From: Fontibacterium oligotrophicum
GTDB lineage: Bacteria; Pseudomonadota; Alphaproteobacteria; Pelagibacterales; Pelagibacteraceae
DNA: 64,000 nucleotides
NCBI GenBank assembly: GCA_965235975.1
Contig: CBDDZZ010000001.1
Location: 310,001-374,000 of the forward strand
Direction of reading: 5' to 3'
Every line of letters starts with the position of its first letter. The stretch's first letter is position 1. The notes under the pieces are model-generated. The model was not told the origin of the DNA and did no database searches. It saw nothing but the letters and a program-made list of their open reading frames with translations. Shown piece after piece: positions 16,779 through 25,212 of this stretch. The position numbers and the translations under genes are program-made.

Positions 16779-17695
16779 AAAGAGAAAAAGTTACAGTTTT
16801 AATGGGCGGAACATCAGCTGAAAGGGACGTGAGCTTAGATAGCGGCAAGGCCTGCGCGAAAGCGCTCACAGAAATTGGTTTTGATGTGACAAGTTTAGAT
16901 GCAAAAGATGATTTTATTAAAAAGTTAATTAAGAATAAACCAGATAAAGTTTTTAATGCTCTTCATGGAAGATTCGGAGAGGATGGTTCCATTCAGGGTT
17001 TATTGGAACATTTAAAAATACCTTATACTCATTCTGGAATTTTATCCTCAGCAATTGCTATGGATAAACTAATTTCAAAAAAAATTTTTAAGAGCGCTAA
17101 AATCAGTTCACCGGACTACCAAGTTGTTAGAACTTTGCAAGATTTTCAAAATTCAAATATTGGGTATCCTTGTGTTATTAAACCAAATAATGAAGGGTCA
17201 AGTGTAGGTGTTTACATTTTTACTAAACCTAAAAAATCTGATGAAAAAATAGTCATTTCTTTACTAAAAAAATTTAAATTATTGATTCTAGAAAAATATA
17301 TTCCAGGTAGAGAAGTGCAAGTTGCAGTTATGGGCCCCAAGGCCTTAGGTGCAATAGAAATTGTGCCAACAAGATCATTTTATGATTACGAGGCCAAATA
17401 TTCAGCTAAAGCTAAAACAAAACATATTATGCCAGTAAAAATAAATGAAACTGATTATAAAAAGATTTTAGATATGGCTTTGCAGGCCCATAATATTTTA
17501 GGTTGTAGGGGAGTAACGAGGTCAGACTTTAGATACAATGAATTTGAAAAAATTAATAAAATTTATATTCTCGAAGTAAATACACAACCAGGTATGACAA
17601 GTTTATCTTTAGTTCCAGAGATTGCAAATTATTATGGAATATCTTTTAATCAATTAGTTAAATGGATAATTAATGATGCTTCTATTAATAGATGA
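16775..17695 (+). CDS. ddl: D-alanine:D-alanine ligase
   Basis: ATP-grasp ligase producing the D-Ala-D-Ala dipeptide used by MurF. Motifs in the 306-aa protein: LMGGTSAERDVSL near 9-21, FNALHGRFGEDGSIQGLLE near 60-78, YTHSGILSSAIAMDK, PCVIKPNNEGSSVGV, and YILEVNTQPGMTSLSLVPE near the C-terminus with magnesium-binding residues. ATGA overlaps with murB upstream and ftsQ downstream. Confidence 0.96.
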   Translation: MKREKVTVLMGGTSAERDVSLDSGKACAKALTEIGFDVTSLDAKDDFIKKLIKNKPDKVFNALHGRFGEDGSIQGLLEHLKIPYTHSGILSSAIAMDKLISKKIFKSAKISSPDYQVVRTLQDFQNSNIGYPCVIKPNNEGSSVGVYIFTKPKKSDEKIVISLLKKFKLLILEKYIPGREVQVAVMGPKALGAIEIVPTRSFYDYEAKYSAKAKTKHIMPVKINETDYKKILDMALQAHNILGCRGVTRSDFRYNEFEKINKIYILEVNTQPGMTSLSLVPEIANYYGISFNQLVKWIINDASINR

Positions 17696-18360
17696 TCAAA
17701 ACAAAGAGATATATTTTTCTCGCTTTATTTATTTTTCTAACAACATTTAATCCACAACTCCCTTTATTAAAACTTGGTTTTTTTGTTATTAAGACAGTTA
17801 ATGTTTCTGGCTCAAAAAATACTGATCAAGAAAAACTTAAAAAACAATTTAACATTTTAGTTAACTCTAGCATCTTAAGTTTAAATGACAAAAAGATGAA
17901 TGAAATCGTAATACAAAATGAATGGATACATTTTGTGAATATTTATAAAAAATTTCCATCAACAATTAATATTGCGGTGGTTGAACATGAGCCTTTAATA
18001 ATTTGGAGGAAAGGCAATAATAATTTAATAATTACCAAGGAATTTACATTAATAGAAAAGTATAATTTAAACAATTTTTCTAATCAAATATCTGCAAAAG
18101 GAAATTTTAATATTGAGGATCTTAGAGAACTTTATAAAGCCCTAAATAATAACAATTTTGATTTATCAAATATTGCTAGTTTTGAATTTATAAATTCTGA
18201 TAGATGGGACTTATTTTTAAAAGGTAATAAAAAAATTATGCTTGGCAGATATGATTATAATCAACAGATTAATAATCTAACTAAACTACTTATTCAGTCA
18301 AAAGATGAAAAATATACGTATGTCGACTTAAGACTTAAGAATAAAATATTTATCAAATAA
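17692..18360 (+). CDS. ftsQ: Cell division protein FtsQ (POTRA domain)
   Basis: Bitopic divisome scaffold that recruits FtsB and FtsL. The 222-aa product has a membrane segment at about residues 7-24, then a POTRA domain (FVIKTVNVSGSKNTDQEKL around 31-49) and a beta-rich C-terminal part. At 222 aa it is short for an alphaproteobacterial FtsQ, but both domains are present. Placed between ddl and ftsA, overlapping both ends. Confidence 0.9.
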   Translation: MIKTKRYIFLALFIFLTTFNPQLPLLKLGFFVIKTVNVSGSKNTDQEKLKKQFNILVNSSILSLNDKKMNEIVIQNEWIHFVNIYKKFPSTINIAVVEHEPLIIWRKGNNNLIITKEFTLIEKYNLNNFSNQISAKGNFNIEDLRELYKALNNNNFDLSNIASFEFINSDRWDLFLKGNKKIMLGRYDYNQQINNLTKLLIQSKDEKYTYVDLRLKNKIFIK

Positions 18361-19592
18361 TGATTCAAAAAAAAGAATTAATTGCGTCGATCGATATTGG
18401 TTCTTCAAAAATAAAGTGCCTAATTACAAAATTAAAAAATAATAAAATTGAAATCTTAGGAAAATCTATTGTTACATCAAAAGGAATTGATAAGGGATTA
18501 GTTACGAATTTTCATGAAGCAAATTTAGCTATCCGTGAATGTTTAGAAATTGCTGAAAAACAGGCTAATATTTCGTTAGATAATATTATTGTAAGCGCAG
18601 AATTTGAAAATATTTCCAGTAATTTATTAACAGAATATAAAAGTGTACAGGGCGATCAAGTAGAACAGGAGAAAGATATTCAGGGTTTGATACATATCGC
18701 TGTAGATGAAATCATCAAGAATAATAAAGATAAAGGGATTTTACATATTTTTACGTCTAATTATAAAATTGATAAAAAAATAAATGTTGAAAGTCCCGTT
18801 GGTTTTAAGGCAAATATATTTTCATTAGATATTCATGCTGTTTTAGCAGATCACTCAGCCATTAATAATCTTAAGAATATTATAAATTCTTGCGAATTGT
18901 CAGTCGAGAATTATATTTTTGGCACATATGCTTTAGCTTTATCTTTTATAAATTTAGAAGATTTAAATGAAGATTTCATTTGTATTGATTTTGGAAAAGA
19001 TAAAACAAGCTTTGCTATTCTTACAGATAGTACACTCTCATATGTTGGTACTATTCCTTATGGTTCAAATCAAATCTCTAAAGATTTAGCTAAAGTTTTA
19101 GATATTACAATGGATGTAGCTGAAAAAATTAAAGTTGAAAGTGGGGAATGTGTATTAAAAGAAAATATCAAAGATAAGATTGAATATTTGCCAGTGCATT
19201 TATTTCCAGATGATGATTTTAGAAAGATTTCTAAAACGATGGTTAATACTATAATTAATTCCAGAATTGAGGAAATTTTACAATTAATTTACAAAAAAAT
19301 TAAATCTTATAATTTAATAGATATAAAAAGTAAAAAAATTTATATTTCGGGTAGAGGATCTAATTTAGTCGGCTTGACAAATCTAATAAAAAAATATTTT
19401 TCACCAAGAACGGAACTTATTTTGCAAAAAAAACATGAGGATCAAAACTTAGTTAATAATTTGTCGCAAGATTTTCTAGTTTGTTATGGAATGGCTAAAA
19501 ACTATTTTTATGGGTTTCCTTCAGAAGCTTTGCCAATTAAATTTAAAAATACAGGCTTTTTCTCAAGAATTTTATCTATCTTTCAAAAGTAG
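18360..19592 (+). CDS. ftsA: Cell division protein FtsA
   Basis: Actin-fold ATPase that tethers FtsZ to the membrane. The ATP phosphate loop DIGSSKIKCLI is at about 11-21. The SHS2 insertion follows, with SAEFENISS, then DFGKDKTSFAIL near 215-226 and ISGRGSNLVGL near 329-339. The final residues GFFSRILSIFQK form an amphipathic helix, the usual membrane-targeting sequence. Length 410 aa. No ftsZ follows; the next gene is lpxC after 65 bases. Confidence 0.95.
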   Translation: MIQKKELIASIDIGSSKIKCLITKLKNNKIEILGKSIVTSKGIDKGLVTNFHEANLAIRECLEIAEKQANISLDNIIVSAEFENISSNLLTEYKSVQGDQVEQEKDIQGLIHIAVDEIIKNNKDKGILHIFTSNYKIDKKINVESPVGFKANIFSLDIHAVLADHSAINNLKNIINSCELSVENYIFGTYALALSFINLEDLNEDFICIDFGKDKTSFAILTDSTLSYVGTIPYGSNQISKDLAKVLDITMDVAEKIKVESGECVLKENIKDKIEYLPVHLFPDDDFRKISKTMVNTIINSRIEEILQLIYKKIKSYNLIDIKSKKIYISGRGSNLVGLTNLIKKYFSPRTELILQKKHEDQNLVNNLSQDFLVCYGMAKNYFYGFPSEALPIKFKNTGFFSRILSIFQK

Positions 19593-19657
19593 AAATCGTA
19601 ACAAAAGGTGATTAGCTATTGTCATCAATTTTACTAAATAGTTGATGCTTAGAATAT

Positions 19658-20575
19658 ATGTATCAAAAGACTCTAAAGTCAAAAATCAATTTCAAAGGTA
19701 TTGGTCTACATAGCGGATTAGTTGCCAATCTTGTAATTAAGCCATCAACAGCTAATTCTGGAATAAATTTTGTAAGAACAGACCACAAAGGTAAAGAAAA
19801 AATTATCAAAGCTCATATTAGCAATGCCTTACCAGCGAAATTATGCACAACTATTTCCAATAAATATGTTTCAGTTTCAACTATTGAACATTTAATGTCG
19901 GCTTTATCAGGAATGGGCATTGATAACGCAATAGTTGAAGTCGATTCCCAGGAGTTGCCGATATTAGATGGAAGTTCAAAAGAGTTTGTGATTGCTATTC
20001 AGAATTCTGGAATTGCAGTCCAAAGTTATGAGAAGAAATATATTAGAATTCTAAAAAAAATTATTGTTAAAGATAAAGAAAAAACAATTTCAATTGAACC
20101 TACAAATAAAAATAAATTAGAAATTGATTATGAAATTGATTTTCATGATCGTGTTATTAAAAAACAAAGTAAAAAAATAGATCTAGAAAAAAATGGATTT
20201 ATGGAAGTTCATGACTCTAGAACATTTTGCTTACAAAAAGATCTTGAAAATATATTTAAGATGGGACTTGCAAAAGGTGGCTCTTTAGATAATGCAATTG
20301 TTGTCTCTGAAGATAAAGTTTTAAATCAAGATGGATTAAGACATAAAGATGAGTTTGTAAGACATAAAATTCTAGACTGTATAGGTGATTTATATTTAGC
20401 TGGTTACTCTCTCATTGGAAAAGTAAAATGTTATCAAGGAGGTCATGATATGACGCGTAAATTATTAGAAGCCTTAATAAAAAATAAAAGTGCGTGGAAT
20501 TTAACTTCTCAGAAATCAAAAAATTTATCGCCTGTAACTTCTTATTTACCAAATCAACTTGTAGTGAATTTATAA
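19658..20575 (+). CDS. lpxC: UDP-3-O-acyl-N-acetylglucosamine deacetylase LpxC
   Basis: Zinc hydrolase catalysing the committed step of lipid A synthesis. The 305-aa protein shows INFKGIGLHSG near 10-20, TIEHLMSALSGMGIDNA with a zinc histidine, ELPILDGSS, RHKILDCIGDLYLAG with the second zinc histidine and the zinc aspartate, and GHDMTRKLLEAL with the catalytic histidine. Presence implies a lipopolysaccharide-containing outer membrane. It has its own 65-bp upstream gap, so a separate promoter is possible; CATCAA and TTGATG there (19623-19628, 19642-19647) could pair weakly. Confidence 0.97.
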   Translation: MYQKTLKSKINFKGIGLHSGLVANLVIKPSTANSGINFVRTDHKGKEKIIKAHISNALPAKLCTTISNKYVSVSTIEHLMSALSGMGIDNAIVEVDSQELPILDGSSKEFVIAIQNSGIAVQSYEKKYIRILKKIIVKDKEKTISIEPTNKNKLEIDYEIDFHDRVIKKQSKKIDLEKNGFMEVHDSRTFCLQKDLENIFKMGLAKGGSLDNAIVVSEDKVLNQDGLRHKDEFVRHKILDCIGDLYLAGYSLIGKVKCYQGGHDMTRKLLEALIKNKSAWNLTSQKSKNLSPVTSYLPNQLVVNL

Positions 20576-20624
20576 TTTTAGTGATAAAACTTAATTAAAA
20601 GAAATAATAAAACTTTTAATTTTA

Positions 20625-21449
20625 ATGTTTAAACTAAAAAAAATATTTTCGATTTTATTAGTTTTTTTACTTATTTTAAGCTGTTCCTCATCAAAGGATA
20701 AACCTTTAGTTCCACCACCAAAAGAAAAAATCAGTCTGCCAAAGTTATGGAGTTTTGCTATGGAGGATTTTAATAATGGCAATGCAGAAGGGGCAATCGA
20801 AAAATTTAAGATGGTAGAAAAAGATTATTCTTATACCGAGTGGGCGCCCAAATCTTTATTAATGACAGCATATGTTTATTATGAGGCAAATCGTTGTACG
20901 GATACACTATCTATACTCGAACGGTATGTAAAATTTTATCCAAGTAATCCTGAAAGAGTTTACGTAGAGTATTTAAAAGGTGTTTGTTATTTTGAAGAGG
21001 TTAGTGAATTTTCTAAAGATCAAGAAAAAACAGTTAAAGCAATTAATCAATTTAAATCTCTAATAAATAATTATCCAAATACTGAATATGCAGAGGATGC
21101 AAAATATAAATTAGATCTACTAAATGATTTAATGGCAGGAAAAGAAATGTACGTTGCAAGATATTATATGAATAAACAAAAATGGGCAGCCGCAATTAGT
21201 AGATTAAAAACAATTGTAGATAAGTATCAAACAACAATTTATATCGAAGAGGCTTTATATAGACTGGTTGAAATTTACCATAAGTTGGGACTGGAAGAAG
21301 ACGCTAATAAAGCTGCAGCAATTTTAGGTTATAATTTTAATTCAAGTGAGTGGTATAAAAAAAGTTACTTATTAGTGTCAACAAATCAAACAGCTTTGCC
21401 TAAAAAAAATAAATCTCTTTTAGATGGTTTTAAAAAAATACTTAATTAA
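20625..21449 (+). CDS. bamD: Outer membrane assembly lipoprotein BamD (ComL)
   Basis: Essential partner of BamA in beta-barrel insertion. The N-terminus is a lipoprotein signal with lipobox ILSC placing the lipidated cysteine at about residue 20. The mature part is built of TPR-like helical repeats: FNNGNAEGAIEKFKMVEKDY, then CTDTLSILERYVKFYPSN, then the AINQFKSLINNYPNTEYAEDA block. This is the Outer_membrane_lipoprotein/YfiO arrangement. Length 274 aa. It lies between lpxC and ligA, where alphaproteobacteria usually also have recN. Confidence 0.94.
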   Translation: MFKLKKIFSILLVFLLILSCSSSKDKPLVPPPKEKISLPKLWSFAMEDFNNGNAEGAIEKFKMVEKDYSYTEWAPKSLLMTAYVYYEANRCTDTLSILERYVKFYPSNPERVYVEYLKGVCYFEEVSEFSKDQEKTVKAINQFKSLINNYPNTEYAEDAKYKLDLLNDLMAGKEMYVARYYMNKQKWAAAISRLKTIVDKYQTTIYIEEALYRLVEIYHKLGLEEDANKAAAILGYNFNSSEWYKKSYLLVSTNQTALPKKNKSLLDGFKKILN

Positions 21450-21455
21450 TTTTTA

Positions 21456-23492
21456 ATGAAGTCTTTATCTTTAAAAGAGTACAAGGAAAAAATTACTTTA
21501 ATTGAAAAACTAAATAAAGCTTATTATCATAATGATAAACCATTAGTTTCAGATGCAGAGTATGACAGAATTAAAAAAGATATTTTAGATTTTGAGAAAA
21601 AAAATCCTAAAATTATAAGTAAAGACTCTCCCACAAAAAAAGTAGGTTTTGCTCCTTCGGAAAAATTTTCAAAGGTCAAACATCTTATTCCAATGTTATC
21701 TTTAGATAATGCTTTTACAAAAGATGATGTAGAAGATTTTTTAAAAAAAATTAGAAATTATTTAAATTTTGAAAAAGATGCTCCCGTAGAGTTAACAGCA
21801 GAACCTAAAATTGATGGAATTTCCGCCTCTTTAATTTATAAAAATAATAAGATTATTCGGGGGCTTTCGAGAGGAGATGGTGAGTACGGAGAAGATATAA
21901 CAGAAAATTTATTAACTATTAAAGATATTCCAAAAATTCTTGATGGAGAGAGCATTGATAAAGAATTTGAAATTAGAGGTGAAGTTTATATTGGAAAAAA
22001 AGATTTTGAAAAAATTAAAAATGATTTTGCAAATCCAAGAAATGCAGCAGGAGGGTCATTAAGGCAAAAAGACTCAAAAAAAACAGCCTTAATACCTTTG
22101 AAATTTTTTGCTCATAGTATTGGTGATATTGATGAAAAAAAGTTTAAAACACATTTAAATTTTTTAAATTTTTGCAAGAAAGTTGGTTTTAAAATAAATC
22201 CTCTTACACAAACTTTTACTTCAATAGATGAACTAATTAAAGGCTATCATTATATAGAAGAAATAAGATCTTCGTTGGATTATGATATTGATGGAATCGT
22301 TTATAAAGTGAATGACTTAACACTACAAAAGAGACTTGGAAGTTTATCATCATCACCAAGATGGGCTATCGCTCATAAATTTTCATCGGAAAAAGCTACA
22401 ACTGTTATTCGAAAAATTGAAATCCAAGTTGGAAGAACAGGAGCACTTACTCCAGTTGCAAAATTAGATCCAGTTAATGTGGGTGGAGTGTTAGTGTCTA
22501 ATGCGACATTACATAACGAAGATGAAATTATTAGAAAAGATATCAGATTAAACGATACAGTAATTATTCAAAGAGCAGGGGATGTTATTCCCCAAGTAGT
22601 CGAAGTTATCAAATCTAAAAGAGATAAAAACAGTAAAAAATTTGTATTTACGGACAAATGTCTTTGCGGCAGACCTGCAGTTAAAGATTATAACGAAACT
22701 TCAAAAAAATTAGATGTAGTTAAAAGATGTACAGATACAGGATTTAATTGTGAATTTATGGCAAGAGAAAAAATTAAACACTTTGTGTCTAAAGAAGCTC
22801 TTAATATAGATGGTTTTGGAAAAAAAATTGTTGAAGATTTCTGGTCATTAAATTTTATTCGCTTACCTCAAGATATTTTTACTCTTGATTATAAAAAAAT
22901 AGAGAAATTTGAGGGCTGGGGAGAATTATCGGTTAGTAATTTAAAGACAGCAATTGAAAAAAGCAAAGATGTAAGTCTTGCAAAATTTATATACAGTCTT
23001 GGCATACGTCATATCGGTCAAGAAAATGCTAAAAATTTATCACGTTACTTTATTTCTATAAAAAATTTTTTAAAGCTCTGTAATCCAGATCTGTTAATGA
23101 ATGAAATTAATAGTTTAGATGAAATCGATGGAATCGGGGAAACTCAAGTTGAGTCTTTAATAAACTTTTTTAAGGATAAGAAAAATAACAAAGTAGTTTA
23201 TGAATTGAGTAAAATTTTAAATATTCAAGATTTTATAGAAAAGAAAATTGATAGTTTTTTCTCAGGAAAGAATATTATGTTTACAGGAGGATTTTCTACC
23301 ATGAGCAGATCTGAAGCTAAGTCATTAGCGGAGACTTTGGGGGCGAAAATATTAAGTTCTGTTAATAAAAAATTAGATTATTTAGTTATTGGTTTATCTA
23401 AACCAACAAAGAACAAAGTAGATAAGGCTAAAGAATTAGGGGTTAAAATTATTGAGGAAAAAGAGTGGCTAAAGTTATCAAGAAATAGCTGA
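21456..23492 (+). CDS. ligA: NAD-dependent DNA ligase LigA
   Basis: Seals nicks during replication and repair using NAD+. Domain order is complete in 678 aa: Ia domain (YHNDKPLVSDAEYDRI near 23-38), adenylation site EPKIDGISAS near 112-121, OB fold, a cysteine cluster, four HhH repeats (NIDGFGKK, LGIRHIGQENAKNL, IDGIGETQVESL), and a C-terminal BRCT domain (FTGGFSTMSRSEAK). The first cysteine pair reads CLCG, spaced CxC instead of the usual CxxC. Its end overlaps the convergent aminopeptidase P gene by 15 bases. Confidence 0.97.
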   Translation: MKSLSLKEYKEKITLIEKLNKAYYHNDKPLVSDAEYDRIKKDILDFEKKNPKIISKDSPTKKVGFAPSEKFSKVKHLIPMLSLDNAFTKDDVEDFLKKIRNYLNFEKDAPVELTAEPKIDGISASLIYKNNKIIRGLSRGDGEYGEDITENLLTIKDIPKILDGESIDKEFEIRGEVYIGKKDFEKIKNDFANPRNAAGGSLRQKDSKKTALIPLKFFAHSIGDIDEKKFKTHLNFLNFCKKVGFKINPLTQTFTSIDELIKGYHYIEEIRSSLDYDIDGIVYKVNDLTLQKRLGSLSSSPRWAIAHKFSSEKATTVIRKIEIQVGRTGALTPVAKLDPVNVGGVLVSNATLHNEDEIIRKDIRLNDTVIIQRAGDVIPQVVEVIKSKRDKNSKKFVFTDKCLCGRPAVKDYNETSKKLDVVKRCTDTGFNCEFMAREKIKHFVSKEALNIDGFGKKIVEDFWSLNFIRLPQDIFTLDYKKIEKFEGWGELSVSNLKTAIEKSKDVSLAKFIYSLGIRHIGQENAKNLSRYFISIKNFLKLCNPDLLMNEINSLDEIDGIGETQVESLINFFKDKKNNKVVYELSKILNIQDFIEKKIDSFFSGKNIMFTGGFSTMSRSEAKSLAETLGAKILSSVNKKLDYLVIGLSKPTKNKVDKAKELGVKIIEEKEWLKLSRNS

Positions 23493-24522
23493 ACAAGCTT
23501 TAGTCAGTAATTTAAGTTCAGTGCTATTCATAAAGGGTTTTAATATGTAAAAAATTTTTTGATGATAATTATTAATCCAATTTATTTCATTATTATTTAA
23601 AAGTTTTTTGTCGATACATTCTTTATCAATTGGAACCATTGTAAGATTTGTAAATTTTGAATGACTGTTATTAATTTTCTCACAATAAATTAAATTTTCA
23701 ATTCTTACTCCAAAATCATTCTCTTTATAAAATCCAGGTTCATTAGAGAGGATCATTCCTGGTAAAATTTTATGATTATTAAAAGGAGATAGTCCTTGCG
23801 GTCCTTCATGTACATTTAAAAAATAACCAACTCCATGACCTGTGCCATGTGAGTAGTTATGACTAAGCTTAAGTAAAGGGGCTCTGGCAACCCTATCTAT
23901 ATGTTTTCCTAGTGTAGATTTCTTTAATTTATATAAGGCAACTGCAATATGACCTTTGAGAACATTTGAATAAATTTTTTTTTTAAAATTTGATATTTTT
24001 CCAATAGCTATTGTTCGAGTCACATCAGTAGTCCCGTAAAAATACTGACTGCCAGAATCCAAAAGATATAAATTATTTCCTTTTAAAGCTTTGTTAGTTT
24101 TATTATTTGATCTGTAATGAATAATAGCTCCATTCCCAGCAAATCCTGAAATGGTAGAAAAACTTGGATATAAATAATCTTTGTTCTGTTTTTTATAATT
24201 TTCTAATTTACCCTGAGCAGAGATTTCCGTTATTTTTATTTTTTTGTAACTATTTTTTAGCCAAAAGATAAATTTAGTTAAAGCAATCCCATCAAATAAA
24301 TGAGCAATTTTAGTATTACTAATCTCAGTTTTATTTTTAACAGCTTTTAATAAATAGATAGGATCCTCAATATTAACCAGTTTGTTTGAAGAATGGATAT
24401 TCTTTTCATAATAAAAACTGCATGTTTTTTTATCTATTAAAATTTTAGAATTTTTAATTTTCCTTAAGTAGTTAATAAAAAATTCTTCTTTAATAAAAAT
24501 TACTTTCTTTTTAAAAGATCTT
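23478..24522 (-). pseudogene. pepP: Aminopeptidase P (Xaa-Pro aminopeptidase), catalytic C-terminal part of a frameshifted gene
   Basis: M24B metallopeptidase that removes N-terminal residues preceding proline. This frame holds the catalytic domain: SGFAGNGAIIHYR, LLDSGSQYFYGTTDVTRT with two metal aspartates, SHGTGHGVGYFLNVHEGP with the active histidines, and LSNEPGFYKENDFGVRIEN with the glutamate ligand. All metal ligands are present, so the domain would be active if translated. The frame is open from about 24565 but lacks a start; the first ATG, at 24062 in the minus sense, would cut into the catalytic core. The N-terminal half lies upstream in another frame. Overlaps the ligA 3' end tail to tail. 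Confidence 0.85.
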
Positions 24523-24565
24523 TTAATTCTGAGGCGTAATTTTATTAATATTTGTAAAAAATATT
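24523..24565 (-). other. Apparent +1 frameshift window in the aminopeptidase P gene
   Basis: The N-terminal frame stops at 24523 and the catalytic frame first opens after an in-frame stop near 24565, so the shift must lie in this 43-base window. Total span 23478-25212 is 3n+1 bases, consistent with one extra base. An extra A or T in GAATTA just before the stop would give a smooth ITPQ-(N/I)-KRSFKKKVIF junction. Confidence 0.7.
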
Positions 24566-25212
24566 ATTTTACCATTTTTATGAAATAGAATTTTTCCATT
24601 TGTAAGTGGACTGGATAAAGCATCGTATCCTCTAATATTTAATAACCATGAAATATTTTCAACAGCTGTTGAAAGTAAATAATGAATATCCTTCAACTTA
24701 AGAAATTTACATACCTTGCTAATTTTGTTTAAATAGTTTTCGCCGTGATATTTTTCTTCTAAAAGATAAAATTTATTATTACTAACTTTTGTTGTATTTT
24801 TCCAAATCGCATCAATTAAGTTATTATTAATTGGTTTTAGATTAATTGAACTATTTGAGACAATATTTCTTAACATGCTTGAAGTAAAAAGTTTTGGATC
24901 AAATCCTAACGTAATTTTTTTATTTAAATTTTTAAAAATATTATGGGGTTTAATTTTTGGAATTTCACAAATTTGAAAATCTTTAGTAACTTCAGTCTTT
25001 GCTTGCAAAGTATACCGACCATCAACAAATAAATAAGATTTATTTTTTAAAATTAATGCAAGTCCTGCTGATCCACTAAATCCAGATATAAATTTTAATC
25101 TGTCTTTACTTTTAGGAACGTATTCTCCAAAATATTCGTCATTCTTTGGAATTATATAAGCATCACAGTTTTGTTGATTTAAAATATTTCTTAATTGATT
25201 AATTTTGTTCAT
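24523..25212 (-). pseudogene. pepP: Aminopeptidase P, N-terminal creatinase-like part of the frameshifted gene
   Basis: Contains the start and the non-catalytic creatinase/prolidase N-terminal domains: LRNILNQQNCDAYIIPKNDEYFGEYV, then FISGFSGSAGLALILKNKSYLFVDGRYTLQA, then SSPLTNGKILFHKNGKI. Reading ends at a TAA at 24525-24523 right after the FFTNINKITP segment, where the intact family continues. One base fewer between here and about 24565 would join it to the catalytic part. The gene starts within the uvrD stop region (14-base overlap), consistent with an operon. Confidence 0.85.

Noticed and set aside
20593..20621. Inverted repeat AATTAAAAG / CTTTTAATT between lpxC and bamD as a terminator
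   Set aside because: The 9-bp stem is almost all A-T, has no T tract after it, and is the kind of repeat expected by chance in this base composition.
24140..25212. Two separate genes instead of one broken aminopeptidase P
   Set aside because: Neither half is a complete protein, the catalytic half has no start, and the two frames join into one family-length sequence.
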